This document shows, piece by piece, positions 17,689-26,413 of a stretch of DNA of 64,000 nucleotides. Each line of letters begins with the position of its first letter. The first letter of the stretch is position 1. The notes under the pieces are model-generated. The model ran no database searches. It saw only the letters and a program-made list of their open reading frames with translations, and was not told the DNA's origin. Source of the DNA: JAEUUM01 sp038326165 (GTDB taxonomy: Bacteria > Bacteroidota > Bacteroidia > Chitinophagales > Saprospiraceae); contig JBBQJT010000013.1 in assembly GCA_038326165.1 (NCBI GenBank), positions 6,901 through 70,900 of the forward strand. Reading direction: 5' to 3'. Made by a program: the position numbers and the translations under genes.

Positions 17689-18027
17689 TAATTCCACCGT
17701 GAAATGGTGTATAGACCATTTCTTACAGTGGCTTATGCCGACAGGATAGTAGCAATAATTATATGTATGGGACGAGAATTAATTTCTTGTCGGTATAACC
17801 AAAAGATCTAGCTGGACAAACTCGCTGGATGTGGATTTGTATTTCTTGAGGTATCGGGTGCAAAGCTGCTAAATGTTTCATTCTTACGGACTTTCTCAGT
17901 CCAAAGATTCCCTCGAAAATCCTGCGTTGCTGCGCTCGAACAGTGTCCAGCGGGGGTTCCGCTTTGGAGCGGAATTGGGTTTTTATCTTTTCTTTTTTAT
18001 GACTTTCGTTCTTTCATTGCGCTAAGT

Positions 18028-18053
18028 TGTCACTTTTGGTATTGCCCCAAAAG
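18028..18053 (+). repeat. Dispersed 26-bp repeat, copy 2 (TGTCACTTTTGGTATTGC...)
   Basis: Second copy of the element at 17663-17688, 365 bp downstream in the same orientation. The dyad CTTTTGG/CCAAAAG is perfect here. Confidence 0.7.
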
Positions 18054-18072
18054 GTCTACAAAAAGGCCCTAG

Positions 18073-18090
18073 ATGGACAAACTTGTCCAT
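18073..18090. repeat. 18-bp palindrome ATGGACAA-AC-TTGTCCAT, copy 1
   Basis: Perfect 8-bp arms with a 2-bp centre, followed by six T. A second identical copy lies at 18165-18182, also followed by a T run. It could act as a terminator or a protein-binding site. Confidence 0.75.
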
Positions 18091-18164
18091 TTTTTGGTAA
18101 AAATGTGCAAAAAAGTGCAAAAAAGGCTAAATCTAGACAAATATTGCCCATCAAAAAACCCCAA

Positions 18165-18182
18165 ATGGACAAACTTGTCCAT
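18165..18182. repeat. 18-bp palindrome ATGGACAA-AC-TTGTCCAT, copy 2
   Basis: Identical to the copy at 18073-18090, 92 bp downstream, followed by seven T. A degenerate relative lies between the two (18132-18151). Confidence 0.75.
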
Positions 18183-18278
18183 TTTTTTAATTTTATAAGC
18201 TTGAACTTTGTAGTATCACAATCTGGCAAATTTTATAAGACAACCTTCCTCTGGCAAGGGAATAAAGAACCTCAATTA

Positions 18279-18896
18279 ATGAAAAATCTATATAGCTTAA
18301 TCTTTGCATTGTTGTTGATCATTTTGAATGCAAAACTCTGTTTTGGACAGGACGAATACCTGAACAAAGAGTATCCACTTGAACTGGTGCTGCGCAATGA
18401 TTCCATAATATACAAAGGAATAATCAGCAGCATGAATGATACTGCTATGTATTTTCTTCCATTAAATTCATTGTGAAGGCAACATTCTTACTATGAGTTT
18501 AACAGTATGATGAACACTCGGATGAAAGTTCCTTACGCAAATATTAACTTCATCCATAAGGTACGAGCTAAACCAAATAGCTCAAATAAAATAATCAATG
18601 AAACGGGTAAATGCATGTTAATTGGTTTTCTTTTGGGAACTATAAGCGGGTATGTTTCAAGCAAAAATTACAGGGAGGATAAGAAAGATAATTCTCATCA
18701 CATAATTAACGAAAGCGAGTATAGAGCTGCCAGCATCGTAGTTGGGGGTCTTATAGGTTTGGGAGCAGGGGCAACTCTTGGGGTCGTATTAGCATTATCA
18801 ACTTCCGAAAAAGTTTATGACAAACTTGAATTCCCTCTTGACCCTAACTCAATCGAGAGCCAAAGAGAAATGGTAAGCAAATTGATTTACAAGTAA
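18279..18896 (+). pseudogene. Secreted glycine-zipper-like membrane protein, interrupted by an in-frame TGA
   Basis: From ATG 18279 the product starts with a signal peptide (MKNLYSLIFALLLIILNA, ending CFGQ), then LELVLRNDSIIYKGIISSMNDTAMYFLPLNSL, where TGA (18474-18476) stops it. The same frame continues without another stop as RQHSYYEFNS...MKVPYANINFIHKV, two hydrophobic Gly-rich segments (CMLIGFLLGTISGY; IVVGGLIGLGAGATLGVVLAL) and a C-terminus LEFPLDPNSIESQREMVSKLIYK. The adjacent paralogue aligns across the stop, so this is one gene with a nonsense codon (or a sequencing error). I know no function; the glycine-rich pair resembles glycine-zipper membrane proteins. Confidence 0.75.
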
Positions 18897-18935
18897 TTCT
18901 TTATCGCTAACTCATAAAATTAAAAACGCCTCAAC

Positions 18936-19518
18936 ATGAAAAAAATAGCACTAGTTTTCACTGCCTTTTTGGCATTTTCATCAATAAGTAATTCCAGCTC
19001 AGCTCAAAAAAATTACACAAGTACACAATATCCTCACGCTTTGCAACTACAAAAAAACACCACTCAAGGGTTTTATTACTAGCGTCAATGATTCTTCTTT
19101 CGCTTTTTTGGAATTGAGTTCGTTCAAGCCTAAATATTCATATAAGGAATTTAATAGTCTGAAAGACAAAGAAATTCAAGTTCCTTATACGAACATCAGC
19201 AATATTATAGTAGAGAAGGACAAATATATTTCCGGAGACAGAGTATTTGCCAGAGCTTTGATTGGTGCTTTCATTGGCATAGGTATTGGTGGAATAGCTG
19301 GTGGCTTTTTTGTACCTGAAAGTTTTGACTCTCTGTTTTCACCCCTTGAAGCTTCATTAAGCCTAGGCATATTGGGATTACTTATAGGAATGCCAATAGG
19401 CCTTTTCATTGGCTTAGATTCCAAAGAAAAGGACTTTCAAAAACTTGAATTCCCTCTTGACCCCAACTCAATCGAGAGCCAAAGAGAAATAGTAAGCAAC
19501 TTGATTTACAAAGAATAG
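18936..19518 (+). pseudogene. Tandem paralogue of the preceding gene, frameshifted at an A7 run
   Basis: ATG 18936 opens a signal peptide (MKKIALVFTAFLAFSSI) that runs to HALQLQKNTT and a stop at 19080. In another frame, from about 19050, KGFITSVNDSSFAFLELSS...YSYKEFNS...IQVPYTNISNI continues to 19518, ending LEFPLDPNSIESQREIVSNLIYKE. Removing one A from the run of seven A at about 19052-19058 would join the frames. The C-terminal 20 codons are nearly identical to the first copy at DNA level, suggesting a recent duplication or conversion. It has the same Gly-rich hydrophobic pair (ALIGAFIGIGIGGIAGGFF). Function is unknown. Confidence 0.75.
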
Positions 19519-19548
19519 AAATAGTAAAATTGAAACTTGAAATAATCG

Positions 19549-20940
19549 TTACGCCAATAACTCCATGACTTCGTGGTCCGTTCTCAGATCGGGCATCAAT
19601 TCCAACAAAAAACTTCTGGTCTCGGGGGCATCTTCAAGTACCTGCATCAGTTCAAGAATGGCTTCTTGACGCTTACCTGCTGATAGCAAACAAACTACTT
19701 TGAGATAATACAAATGCGGGGCATCCACATAAAACAATGCTTCTTCAATAACATTTAAGGCTTCTTCTTCGCCATGTGCCATGAATTCAAACAATGCAAA
19801 CTGAAGCCAAGTGTCCTTTTCATCGGGACCAATATCAATGGCTTTTTGAAAATGAGCTTTTGCTTCAATGAGTTTTCCCAGTTGGAAAAAAGTGTCAGCC
19901 AATGCCAAATGGAAATCCTCACGATCTTCATCCATTTGTATAGCCTTTTGAAAAGAATCCTTGGCAGACTCAACTTTATCAATCTGTGCAAGACTTACTC
20001 CCATGAAATAATGCACCTCAGCATCCACGCTTCCCATTTGAAGAGCCACATTTAGGTGTTCGATTGCCATTTCATGCTTATCAAGCAAACACAGACACTG
20101 GCCCAATTTAGAATACAAATCTGAATCGGGAACAAAACGCTCTTTTACTTCTAAATAGCAAGCATAAGCTTCTTCACATCTTTGAGCACTTAATAATGCT
20201 TCTCCTCGATCTCTGTAAGCAAATTCAAAGTCCTCATTGATCAAATATGCATACTCTAGTGCTTCTGCTGCTTCCTCCAATTCTTCCAAACTCAATAGTG
20301 CCTGGCCCAAATTGTACCATGCATGATGAGAAAAAGGATCCTCATCGATGATGTTGCGGTGCAGTTCTATACTTTCATCATATCTACCGGTTATTTCAGT
20401 ACACAACCAAATGCGTTCCAATGCCTCAACATTGCCAGGAGTAACCAACAATACATCTCTTAAAGCATCAAACATAGATCCGAACAATTGCTTTTTTTCG
20501 AAAGCATCGGCTTTTGACAAATATACTTCAGCCATGAAGTCAGGATCCTGCGGCACTTCCATTCCTAGCAATAAAACCAGCGCCTCATCAGCATCTTCCA
20601 TTTCATTGTAGCATTGTGCTTCTAAGAGTATAAACTCAGGGTCGTTAGGAGAAAGATAGTTGTATTTTGATATGAAATTGAGCGCTTCTGATATTTTATC
20701 ACTGGAGAGCAACATACGCGCATGTTGTAAATGTAACTCAATAGAAAAACTATGTTGTTTGATGGAGACTGAAGAAGCTTGTAAGGCTTTGTTGAAGAAA
20801 TTCTCCCCTACATAATGTTCAATTAAGGTAAGCCAATGGTCCTCACTCAAATAACTCAGATTGCCTTTCTGACGCATACCTTCGTAATCTGCTACCAACT
20901 GGTCTTGATAAATTATATCGCGTTGTCTTCGTTTACCCAT
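19549..20940 (-). CDS. Tetratricopeptide repeat protein
   Basis: 463 residues, almost all TPR helices. Repeats with the W-G-Y-A-P type pattern recur about every 34 residues (HAWYNLGQALLSLEELEEAAEALEYAY; AEVHYFMGVSLAQIDKVESAKDSFQKAI; DFHLALADTFFQLGKLIEAKAHFQKAI), about eleven in total. No signal peptide is present, so it is a cytoplasmic scaffold. A TAnnTTTG element (20963-20970) sits 22 nt upstream. No partner is evident from the neighbours. Confidence 0.9.
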   Translation of the reverse strand: MGKRRQRDIIYQDQLVADYEGMRQKGNLSYLSEDHWLTLIEHYVGENFFNKALQASSVSIKQHSFSIELHLQHARMLLSSDKISEALNFISKYNYLSPNDPEFILLEAQCYNEMEDADEALVLLLGMEVPQDPDFMAEVYLSKADAFEKKQLFGSMFDALRDVLLVTPGNVEALERIWLCTEITGRYDESIELHRNIIDEDPFSHHAWYNLGQALLSLEELEEAAEALEYAYLINEDFEFAYRDRGEALLSAQRCEEAYACYLEVKERFVPDSDLYSKLGQCLCLLDKHEMAIEHLNVALQMGSVDAEVHYFMGVSLAQIDKVESAKDSFQKAIQMDEDREDFHLALADTFFQLGKLIEAKAHFQKAIDIGPDEKDTWLQFALFEFMAHGEEEALNVIEEALFYVDAPHLYYLKVVCLLSAGKRQEAILELMQVLEDAPETRSFLLELMPDLRTDHEVMELLA

Positions 20941-20962
20941 GGTTACGTTCTGCTTAACTGGA

Positions 20963-20970
20963 CAAATATA
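20963..20970 (-). promoter_or_regulatory. -7 promoter element (TATATTTG) of the TPR gene
   Basis: Exact TAnnTTTG on the minus strand, 22 nt before the ATG at 20940. No clear -33 partner was seen. Confidence 0.5.
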
Positions 20971-21172
20971 GATGTAAATATTTTCATCTGCCCATGTTTT
21001 GATTCAATATGTTGATAAATAAATAAAATTTCAATCACATTATAAATTATCACTACGCATACGTAAAGCATTGATTATGAGCAATATTGAATTATACAAA
21101 ATTATATATGACATAAAATTTTATGCTTATTCCTCTAGTAAGCCTATGGATAGATATGTTAGTAATATTTGA

Positions 21173-22078
21173 TTAACTCACAAGCTTTTTCGTAAAAAAA
21201 TTTTCCTTAGTCACCAGAAAAACTCCTAAAAAGATCATCAGCCCTGCCAATACTACTCGCATACTCAATTGATCGGTTCCTAAAATTATTGCAATGATGG
21301 CTGCCAGAAATGGTTGAAGATAAATGTAAACACCTACATGGTTGGCAGACAAATGCAGCATAGCCCAAGAATTCAACAGATAGGTAAGGAAGGTTGTGAA
21401 TACCAAAACAAATAGGATTGCCATCCAATGTATAGTTTCTAACTGAAGCCACTGGGCCTTGATGATGCCTGAAATACCAAAAGGCAACACCAGCAATGAA
21501 CCAATCCCAAAAATATACCGATTGATGGTAATAGGGTGGTATTTTCGGATAAACTTTTTAGCCTTTACCAGATAAATACTGTAAGATATTGCGTTCAACA
21601 ATACCAACAAATCACCCAACCAGCTCCCTCCATTTGATAAGTCACCATTGCCCGAAGTAATCACCAATGTGGCACCTGCGCAAGCCAAACACACTCCTAT
21701 ATATTTGTAATAACTCATGCTGAGCTTGTCATAAAATCTTTCAATCAACAGAATACTCACAGGAGTTATGGTCATGACAAGCGCTGCCCGTATGGGAGTA
21801 GTCAAACTCAGCCCTGCAAAAAACATCAACATATTTGCCGCAACTCCAAATACTGATAACCAAAAGAATGATTTCATATCAGATGATTCTACCTGCTGCT
21901 TGACAATAAATTTGTGGCACAAATAAAACAAACTGGCTGCAGCAAAGACCCTACACACTATAAAGGCAAAGGGAGACAAATATCCAGTCGCTATTACATA
22001 TTTGGCAACACTGAAATTGGCTCCATAAACAAGTGATACAAAAAATAGCGCTCCATGCGCCAATAAGGATTTATTCAT
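21173..22078 (-). CDS. EamA/DMT-family transporter
   Basis: 301 residues with ten hydrophobic segments arranged as two EamA repeats; the first begins ALFFVSLVYGANFSVAKYVI and the second around WLGDLLVLLNAISYSIYLVKAK. Family members export amino acids or other metabolites; the substrate is unknown. The ATG at 22076-22078 is chosen because the earlier in-frame Met (22153) adds a non-homologous hydrophilic stretch and lies upstream of an exact -7 element (22086-22093). The gene is single and divergent from phaE. Confidence 0.88.
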   Translation of the reverse strand: MNKSLLAHGALFFVSLVYGANFSVAKYVIATGYLSPFAFIVCRVFAAASLFYLCHKFIVKQQVESSDMKSFFWLSVFGVAANMLMFFAGLSLTTPIRAALVMTITPVSILLIERFYDKLSMSYYKYIGVCLACAGATLVITSGNGDLSNGGSWLGDLLVLLNAISYSIYLVKAKKFIRKYHPITINRYIFGIGSLLVLPFGISGIIKAQWLQLETIHWMAILFVLVFTTFLTYLLNSWAMLHLSANHVGVYIYLQPFLAAIIAIILGTDQLSMRVVLAGLMIFLGVFLVTKENFFTKKLVS

Positions 22079-22085
22079 TCGCCCG

Positions 22086-22093
22086 CAAAGATA
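22086..22093 (-). promoter_or_regulatory. -7 promoter element (TATCTTTG) of the DMT transporter gene
   Basis: Exact TAnnTTTG only 7 nt before the ATG, so transcription would start at or next to the start codon (possible leaderless mRNA). Confidence 0.45.
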
Positions 22094-22348
22094 CTTATTT
22101 GGGTTTTGTGTCATGAAATTTTTAAAGATCATGTGACCGTAGCAATGAATCACTTTAAAAGGTCATAATGTTCTTGAAATCCAGCAGCCAACAACAATAG
22201 TCCAAAGTTAATTTGGTATTTTACAGGTTGATAAAACAATTAGACTACCTTCATTTATTTTGTTTTATTTTATTGGTTATCAATTATTTATGATTACATA
22301 ATTACAATATAATCTTAATCGTCAACCTTATATAAATAAAAGAAACTG

Positions 22349-22379
22349 TTGTAGGATCTGTGAAGTACTCTCATCTTTG
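22349..22379 (+). promoter_or_regulatory. phaE promoter: TTG-N20-CATCTTTG
   Basis: A TTG at 22349-22351 is followed after 20 nt by CATCTTTG (7 of 8 to TAnnTTTG). Transcription would begin near 22386, which rules out the in-frame start at 22377 and supports the ATG at 22410. Confidence 0.5.
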
Positions 22380-22409
22380 TATCATCAAATAAAAAAAACC
22401 CTCATCCAA

Positions 22410-23849
22410 ATGAAAAACTCAATCAACGAAGTTTTGGACAATCAAAAGAAAGCTTTTGAAACTTGGTCAGAAATGACAGGTAAAATGATGAAAAACATCA
22501 CAGGAAATGAAACTCCAGTATTCGTTAACCACAACTCTGATTTGGTTAAAAGCTGGTACAACAAGCAAAACGAATTGGTACAAGATACAATGAAGAAAGT
22601 AGCTGATCCTATCGAAGCTGCTAAAACTGCTCCTGATACTTTCAAAAAAATGATTGACAGCCAACTTGAATTTTTCGAATCTTGGAAAAATAATATGGCT
22701 TCTGATTGGGAAAAGTCAACAAAAACTGCTGCAGACTGGAACAACATAACTACAACATACAATGATATGTTTACTCAGTGGAGCAATTGGACCAAAGAAA
22801 GCAACAAGTGGATGGAAGATGCTTACTTGAAAGCTATCCCTGCTAACATGAAGCCTGCTTATGATTCATACACTTCTTCTTTCAGCTCAATGATGAAAAT
22901 TTGGGAGCCTGTAACTAAGATGATCGAAAACGGTGTGTTTCAACCTGAAATGATCAACAAATTCATCCCAACTGGTGCATTTAAAAACATCGTCGATCAG
23001 ATGACTAATTTTAAATTCACTGGTGATTTGAACAGCACTATCAAAAGCGGTAATGAGTTTTTTGACAACTGGTTCAAAGCTATCCAAGGAATGAATCCAT
23101 CTCAAAATAACGTTTGGAATTGGATGGAGCAAGCTGACAAAGCTTACGATTTCAAAAAATTCCACCCTTCTTTTGCTTTCATGACTGATGGCCTTGGTCA
23201 ATTCAAGTCTGCTCTAGAGCCTATGTTCCACATCATGGACCAAAACAAAACTACTGAGATCGCTAAAATGATCAAAGATGTTCAGTTCCAATATGCTGGT
23301 TTGGCTATCAAAAGCACTGAATTGCAAACTTTGGTTTATAACGGAACAAACAATGTTCTTGCTGAAGTAATCGAGTTTTTCAAGAAAGACTATGATAAGA
23401 CAAAGCTTATGGTTCAGCCAATGGATTTCTTTAAGAAATTGACTGACATTATGGAATCAAACATGGTGAAAGTATTTGAATCAAAAGAATACAGCACTTT
23501 GCAATCTGAAGTTTCTAAGTTGAACGTTCAAGTTAAATCTAACTTTAATGTCATCATCGAAAAGTCAATGAGCGACCTTCCAATTCTGACAAAAACAATT
23601 GGTGACGAATTGGCAAAAGAAATTTCTGATCTTAAGCGTAAAGTTCGCCAATTGGAGAATGAAATCAAAACTGCTGCTCCGGCTGCAAAAACTAAAACTG
23701 CATCTGCAAAAACAGCTTCTCCGGTTGTTAAGGCCAATACTCCAGTTGCAAAAACTACAACTCCTGCAGTAAAAGTAATTCCTACAGTTGCTCCAGATGT
23801 TAAAAATGCGGCTGTTGAAACAAACAAAAACAAAGCTAGTAAGAACTAG
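22410..23849 (+). CDS. phaE: PhaE-like subunit of class III polyhydroxyalkanoate synthase, with phasin-like tail
   Basis: 479 residues from ATG 22410. The chain is all-helical and Trp/Phe/Met-rich in its first 300 residues, with phasin-like pieces near the start (EVLDNQKKAFETWSEMTGKM; FKKMIDSQLEFFESWKNN). A coiled coil follows at about 390-425 (EISDLKRKVRQLENEIKTA), as in PhaE. The last 55 residues are a Lys/Ala/Pro/Thr repeat (KTASPVVKANTPVAKTTTPAV), resembling the histone-like tail of PhaF phasins. It lies 87 bp before phaC, which supports assignment as the synthase partner; residues 1-100 alone could also suggest a phasin. A hairpin terminator lies between the two genes. Confidence 0.82.
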   Translation: MKNSINEVLDNQKKAFETWSEMTGKMMKNITGNETPVFVNHNSDLVKSWYNKQNELVQDTMKKVADPIEAAKTAPDTFKKMIDSQLEFFESWKNNMASDWEKSTKTAADWNNITTTYNDMFTQWSNWTKESNKWMEDAYLKAIPANMKPAYDSYTSSFSSMMKIWEPVTKMIENGVFQPEMINKFIPTGAFKNIVDQMTNFKFTGDLNSTIKSGNEFFDNWFKAIQGMNPSQNNVWNWMEQADKAYDFKKFHPSFAFMTDGLGQFKSALEPMFHIMDQNKTTEIAKMIKDVQFQYAGLAIKSTELQTLVYNGTNNVLAEVIEFFKKDYDKTKLMVQPMDFFKKLTDIMESNMVKVFESKEYSTLQSEVSKLNVQVKSNFNVIIEKSMSDLPILTKTIGDELAKEISDLKRKVRQLENEIKTAAPAAKTKTASAKTASPVVKANTPVAKTTTPAVKVIPTVAPDVKNAAVETNKNKASKN

Positions 23850-23862
23850 TTTTTAAATAGCT

Positions 23863-23900
23863 AAGCCATCGGTAAGCAAGTCTTATCGATGGCTTTTTTA
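23863..23900 (+). terminator. Hairpin terminator between phaE and phaC
   Basis: Stem AAGCCATCG/CGATGGCTT (9 bp, 15-nt loop) followed by TTTTTAT. Partial termination here would give more phaE than phaC mRNA. The phaC ATG is 37 nt downstream. Confidence 0.75.
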
Positions 23901-23936
23901 TCTCTCTTTCCAATCACAACACGACCTTTTATTAAA

Positions 23937-24998
23937 ATGCAAAACGAAGAAATTCAATCCAACATAGATCAATTGCTAGAGCAAGTGAATACCGCTGCTG
24001 ACGCAATGAAAAACCTTGCTGATGTTCAGGAAGTTGACATAGCACCTACACCTAAAAAGAAGGTGTGGCAGGACGGAAAAGTTAGCCTATACCGTTTTGA
24101 AGGCACTTCAAAACCAACAGTTAAAACTCCAGTTATCATCTCCTATGCATTGGTGAACCGTTGGGAAATGATGGATTTGCAATCAGATAGAAGTTTTATT
24201 GGCCGTATGTTGAGCCTGGGTATGGATGTATATGTTATCGACTGGGGTTATCCTACTCAAGTTGATCGATACAAGACAATGTCAGACTATATCCTTGGAA
24301 ATATGAATGACGTGGTTGATTTCGTCATCTCTAGCAGCAAATGCAAGAAAATTAATCTTTTGGGTGTTTGTCAAGGCGGAACTTTCAGCTTGATTTACAG
24401 CGCTTTATTTCCTGAAAAAATCAAGAACCTAATTACATTGGTTACTCCAGTTGATTTTGAAAGCAATGATGGTTTATTGTTCCGTTGGGCTAAGGATATG
24501 GATGTAGATAGCGTGGTTGATGGACATGGTGGTATTATACCTGGCGATTTCTTGAACAGTGGTTTTGATCTTCTAAAACCCATGAACAAGGCCAGAAAAT
24601 ATATGTCTATGCCTGATACCATGAAAGACAAAGCAACATTGATGAACTTTTTACGAATGGAGAAATGGGTAGCAGATAGCCCATCACAAGCTGGTGAAAC
24701 ATATCGCCAGTTCATCAAAGATATGTATCAGCAGAACAAGCTGATCAAGGGAAAATTAGAATTAGAAGGTCGTAAAGTTGACCTTAAAAATATTACAATG
24801 CCGGTTTTGACGATCTATGCATCGGCTGATCACATTGTGCCTCCTGCCACCACTAAGCCTATTAACGATGTTATTGGCTCTAAGGACAAGGAATTGTTAG
24901 AATTCCCAGGCGGACACATCGGCGTATTTGTGGGAGCACGTTCACAGAAGGTGCTAACACCAGCAATTTTGGATTGGTTAGTTAAACGCGATAATTGA
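23937..24998 (+). CDS. phaC: Class III polyhydroxyalkanoate synthase catalytic subunit
   Basis: Polymerises (R)-3-hydroxyacyl-CoA on granule surfaces. From ATG 23937 the protein is 353 residues, the usual length for class III PhaC. The lipase-like box is G-V-C-Q-G-G with catalytic Cys145; Asp298 (ASADHIVPP) and His327 (PGGHIGVF) complete the triad, very close to the Cys149/Asp302/His331 known for the Allochromatium enzyme. VIDWGYP and the PVDFES region are also typical. The earlier in-frame start at 23889 falls in the terminator hairpin and is rejected. No phaA, phaB or phaJ is present in the window, so monomer supply is encoded elsewhere. Confidence 0.93.
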   Translation: MQNEEIQSNIDQLLEQVNTAADAMKNLADVQEVDIAPTPKKKVWQDGKVSLYRFEGTSKPTVKTPVIISYALVNRWEMMDLQSDRSFIGRMLSLGMDVYVIDWGYPTQVDRYKTMSDYILGNMNDVVDFVISSSKCKKINLLGVCQGGTFSLIYSALFPEKIKNLITLVTPVDFESNDGLLFRWAKDMDVDSVVDGHGGIIPGDFLNSGFDLLKPMNKARKYMSMPDTMKDKATLMNFLRMEKWVADSPSQAGETYRQFIKDMYQQNKLIKGKLELEGRKVDLKNITMPVLTIYASADHIVPPATTKPINDVIGSKDKELLEFPGGHIGVFVGARSQKVLTPAILDWLVKRDN

Positions 24999-25064
24999 TT
25001 CTGGATATGAGTCATCTCGTCAGCTAGAGATGAACATGACCTTAATCCTTATTTCGGATGTCAG

Positions 25065-25099
25065 AGGGGCAACTTCATGTGAGGATGCCCCTTTTTTTT
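25065..25099 (+). terminator. Rho-independent terminator after phaC
   Basis: Stem AGGGGCA/TGCCCCT with a 14-nt loop and a run of eight T, 67 bp past the phaC stop and just before the convergent flavoprotein gene ends. Confidence 0.85.
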
Positions 25100-26282
25100 A
25101 TGTAGTCAATTTTGTAAATATGTAATGAAATAATCGCCTCGGCCATGCTCCTAAATTGATGAAGCCAACTATACTGTCCATAATCCAGGTATTTTTACTG
25201 AACCTATCAGCTATCTTACTTCTCTTTTTATGCATGCTGCCAAACTTTTCTTCCATTGCCTCTCCATACGAAGCCATGTTGGATGCACTAAAATCATTTT
25301 GAGCGAGATATTGCTTAGCATGAAATGCCGCAATTCGCCCTGACACTACTGCTTGGCCTATACCTTCACCAGATGCCGGATCAGCCATACAAGCTGCATC
25401 ACCACCCAACAAAAATCTATCACCCATGATCGGAAATTCGCCATACGCAAATGGAATGCTCCAGCCTTTGATATCGCCAACAAGCTTTGAATTTTCAAAA
25501 CGCTTTTTGACTTCGGGGTTCTCTTCAATGATCTCCAACAATACCTCCCTAAGTTTAAGTTCTTGTTGCTTCACATCATCGGACATCATACCAAATCCTA
25601 CATTCGCTTGATTATTGAAGGAAGGAAAAATCCAAAAATAACTCTTGGGATATTTTTTAAGAAAAAAGAACTCAAATGTGTCCTGCTGAATTCCTTCAAC
25701 ATTTTCAAAATAAGCCCTAACTGCCGCACAGTTGCTCTCCAATGCCAACTTGTATCCAGTAAGTGCTCTTCTTGCAAAAGATGTTGCACCGTCGCAAGCA
25801 ATAATCAACTTTGCATGAAATACTTGATTGTCACTGGTACTTACAATTGCTTTATCTGTATCCACTGAAACACCAGTCACCTGGGCACCCATAAAAAAAT
25901 CTACTTCAGGCAAGCTACTGGCTTGTTCGTACAAGAAATTATCAAAATGATAACGCTGCGAAATGAAAAAATCCTGAGGCAGTTTAACTTTGGCTGTTTG
26001 ACCATTGAATGACCAGATTCGAATATTCGAAACTGAAAATTTTGCTTCAAAGTCCTTGAATGCTTGCCCGAACTTTGGCGAAATACGGTTCAAAGCTTTA
26101 GGGATGTAACCTCCCATACCATCACCACAGACCTTCTCTCGTGGGAAGTTGGACTTTTCAATCACTGCTACTTTGTAACCCGAATCAATAAATCCCATTG
26201 CACAGGTACTACCAGCAGGTCCTCCACCAATTATCAATACATCATAATTTCTTACAAAAGCTGAAGGTTCCTTCGGTTGCAT
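25098..26282 (-). CDS. Geranylgeranyl-reductase-family FAD-dependent oxidoreductase
   Basis: 394 residues. The N-terminal FAD fold is VLIIGGGPAGSTCAMGF, followed by the family signature NFPREKVCGDGMGGYIP (the conserved CGDG). The second FAD motif is RFLLGGDAACMADPASGEGIGQAVVSGRIAA. These features fit the geranylgeranyl reductase / digeranylgeranylglycerophospholipid reductase group, which reduces isoprenoid double bonds. In Bacteroidota the substrate is unsettled: menaquinone tail, lipid or carotenoid-related are all possible. An exact TACTTTTG element lies 4 nt before the ATG (26287-26294), implying a near-leaderless transcript. It is 131 bp downstream of hppD and may be partly co-transcribed with it. 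Confidence 0.87.
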   Translation of the reverse strand: MQPKEPSAFVRNYDVLIIGGGPAGSTCAMGFIDSGYKVAVIEKSNFPREKVCGDGMGGYIPKALNRISPKFGQAFKDFEAKFSVSNIRIWSFNGQTAKVKLPQDFFISQRYHFDNFLYEQASSLPEVDFFMGAQVTGVSVDTDKAIVSTSDNQVFHAKLIIACDGATSFARRALTGYKLALESNCAAVRAYFENVEGIQQDTFEFFFLKKYPKSYFWIFPSFNNQANVGFGMMSDDVKQQELKLREVLLEIIEENPEVKKRFENSKLVGDIKGWSIPFAYGEFPIMGDRFLLGGDAACMADPASGEGIGQAVVSGRIAAFHAKQYLAQNDFSASNMASYGEAMEEKFGSMHKKRSKIADRFSKNTWIMDSIVGFINLGAWPRRLFHYIFTKLTT

Positions 26283-26413
26283 GAAACAAAAGTAGCAAGA
26301 TTATGCAGCATGCGCTGAAGATTTTTTGTTGCTTCAACTAAAATTATTCAAGGACAATACACCGTGATAGCAATCAACAACAAATAGTTGAAGTCTGAAG
26401 CAGACATTCCAAA

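Larger units (their letters stand above)
17571..18278. other. 708-bp gap with dispersed repeats and palindromes
   Basis: No convincing gene. The gap holds two copies of a 26-bp dispersed repeat, two copies of an 18-bp palindrome, and a stretch around 17880-17960 that resembles the multi-copy intergenic filler seen in Saprospiria genomes (recollection, not searched). A near-consensus -7 element (GAACTTTG, 18203-18210) precedes the broken gene at 18279. An in-frame extension of that gene back to 18027 is low-complexity and runs through the palindromes. Confidence 0.6.
22079..22409. promoter_or_regulatory. 331-bp divergent intergenic region between the DMT gene and phaE
   Basis: It contains the DMT -7 element at 22086-22093 and the phaE promoter at 22349-22379. 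The central part (22190-22330) is very AT-rich with no reading frame or strong hairpin. Confidence 0.6.

Noticed and set aside
18027..18278. In-frame N-terminal extension of the broken gene at 18279
   Set aside because: It reads through both palindromes and the dispersed repeat, is Lys-rich and precedes a perfect signal peptide start.
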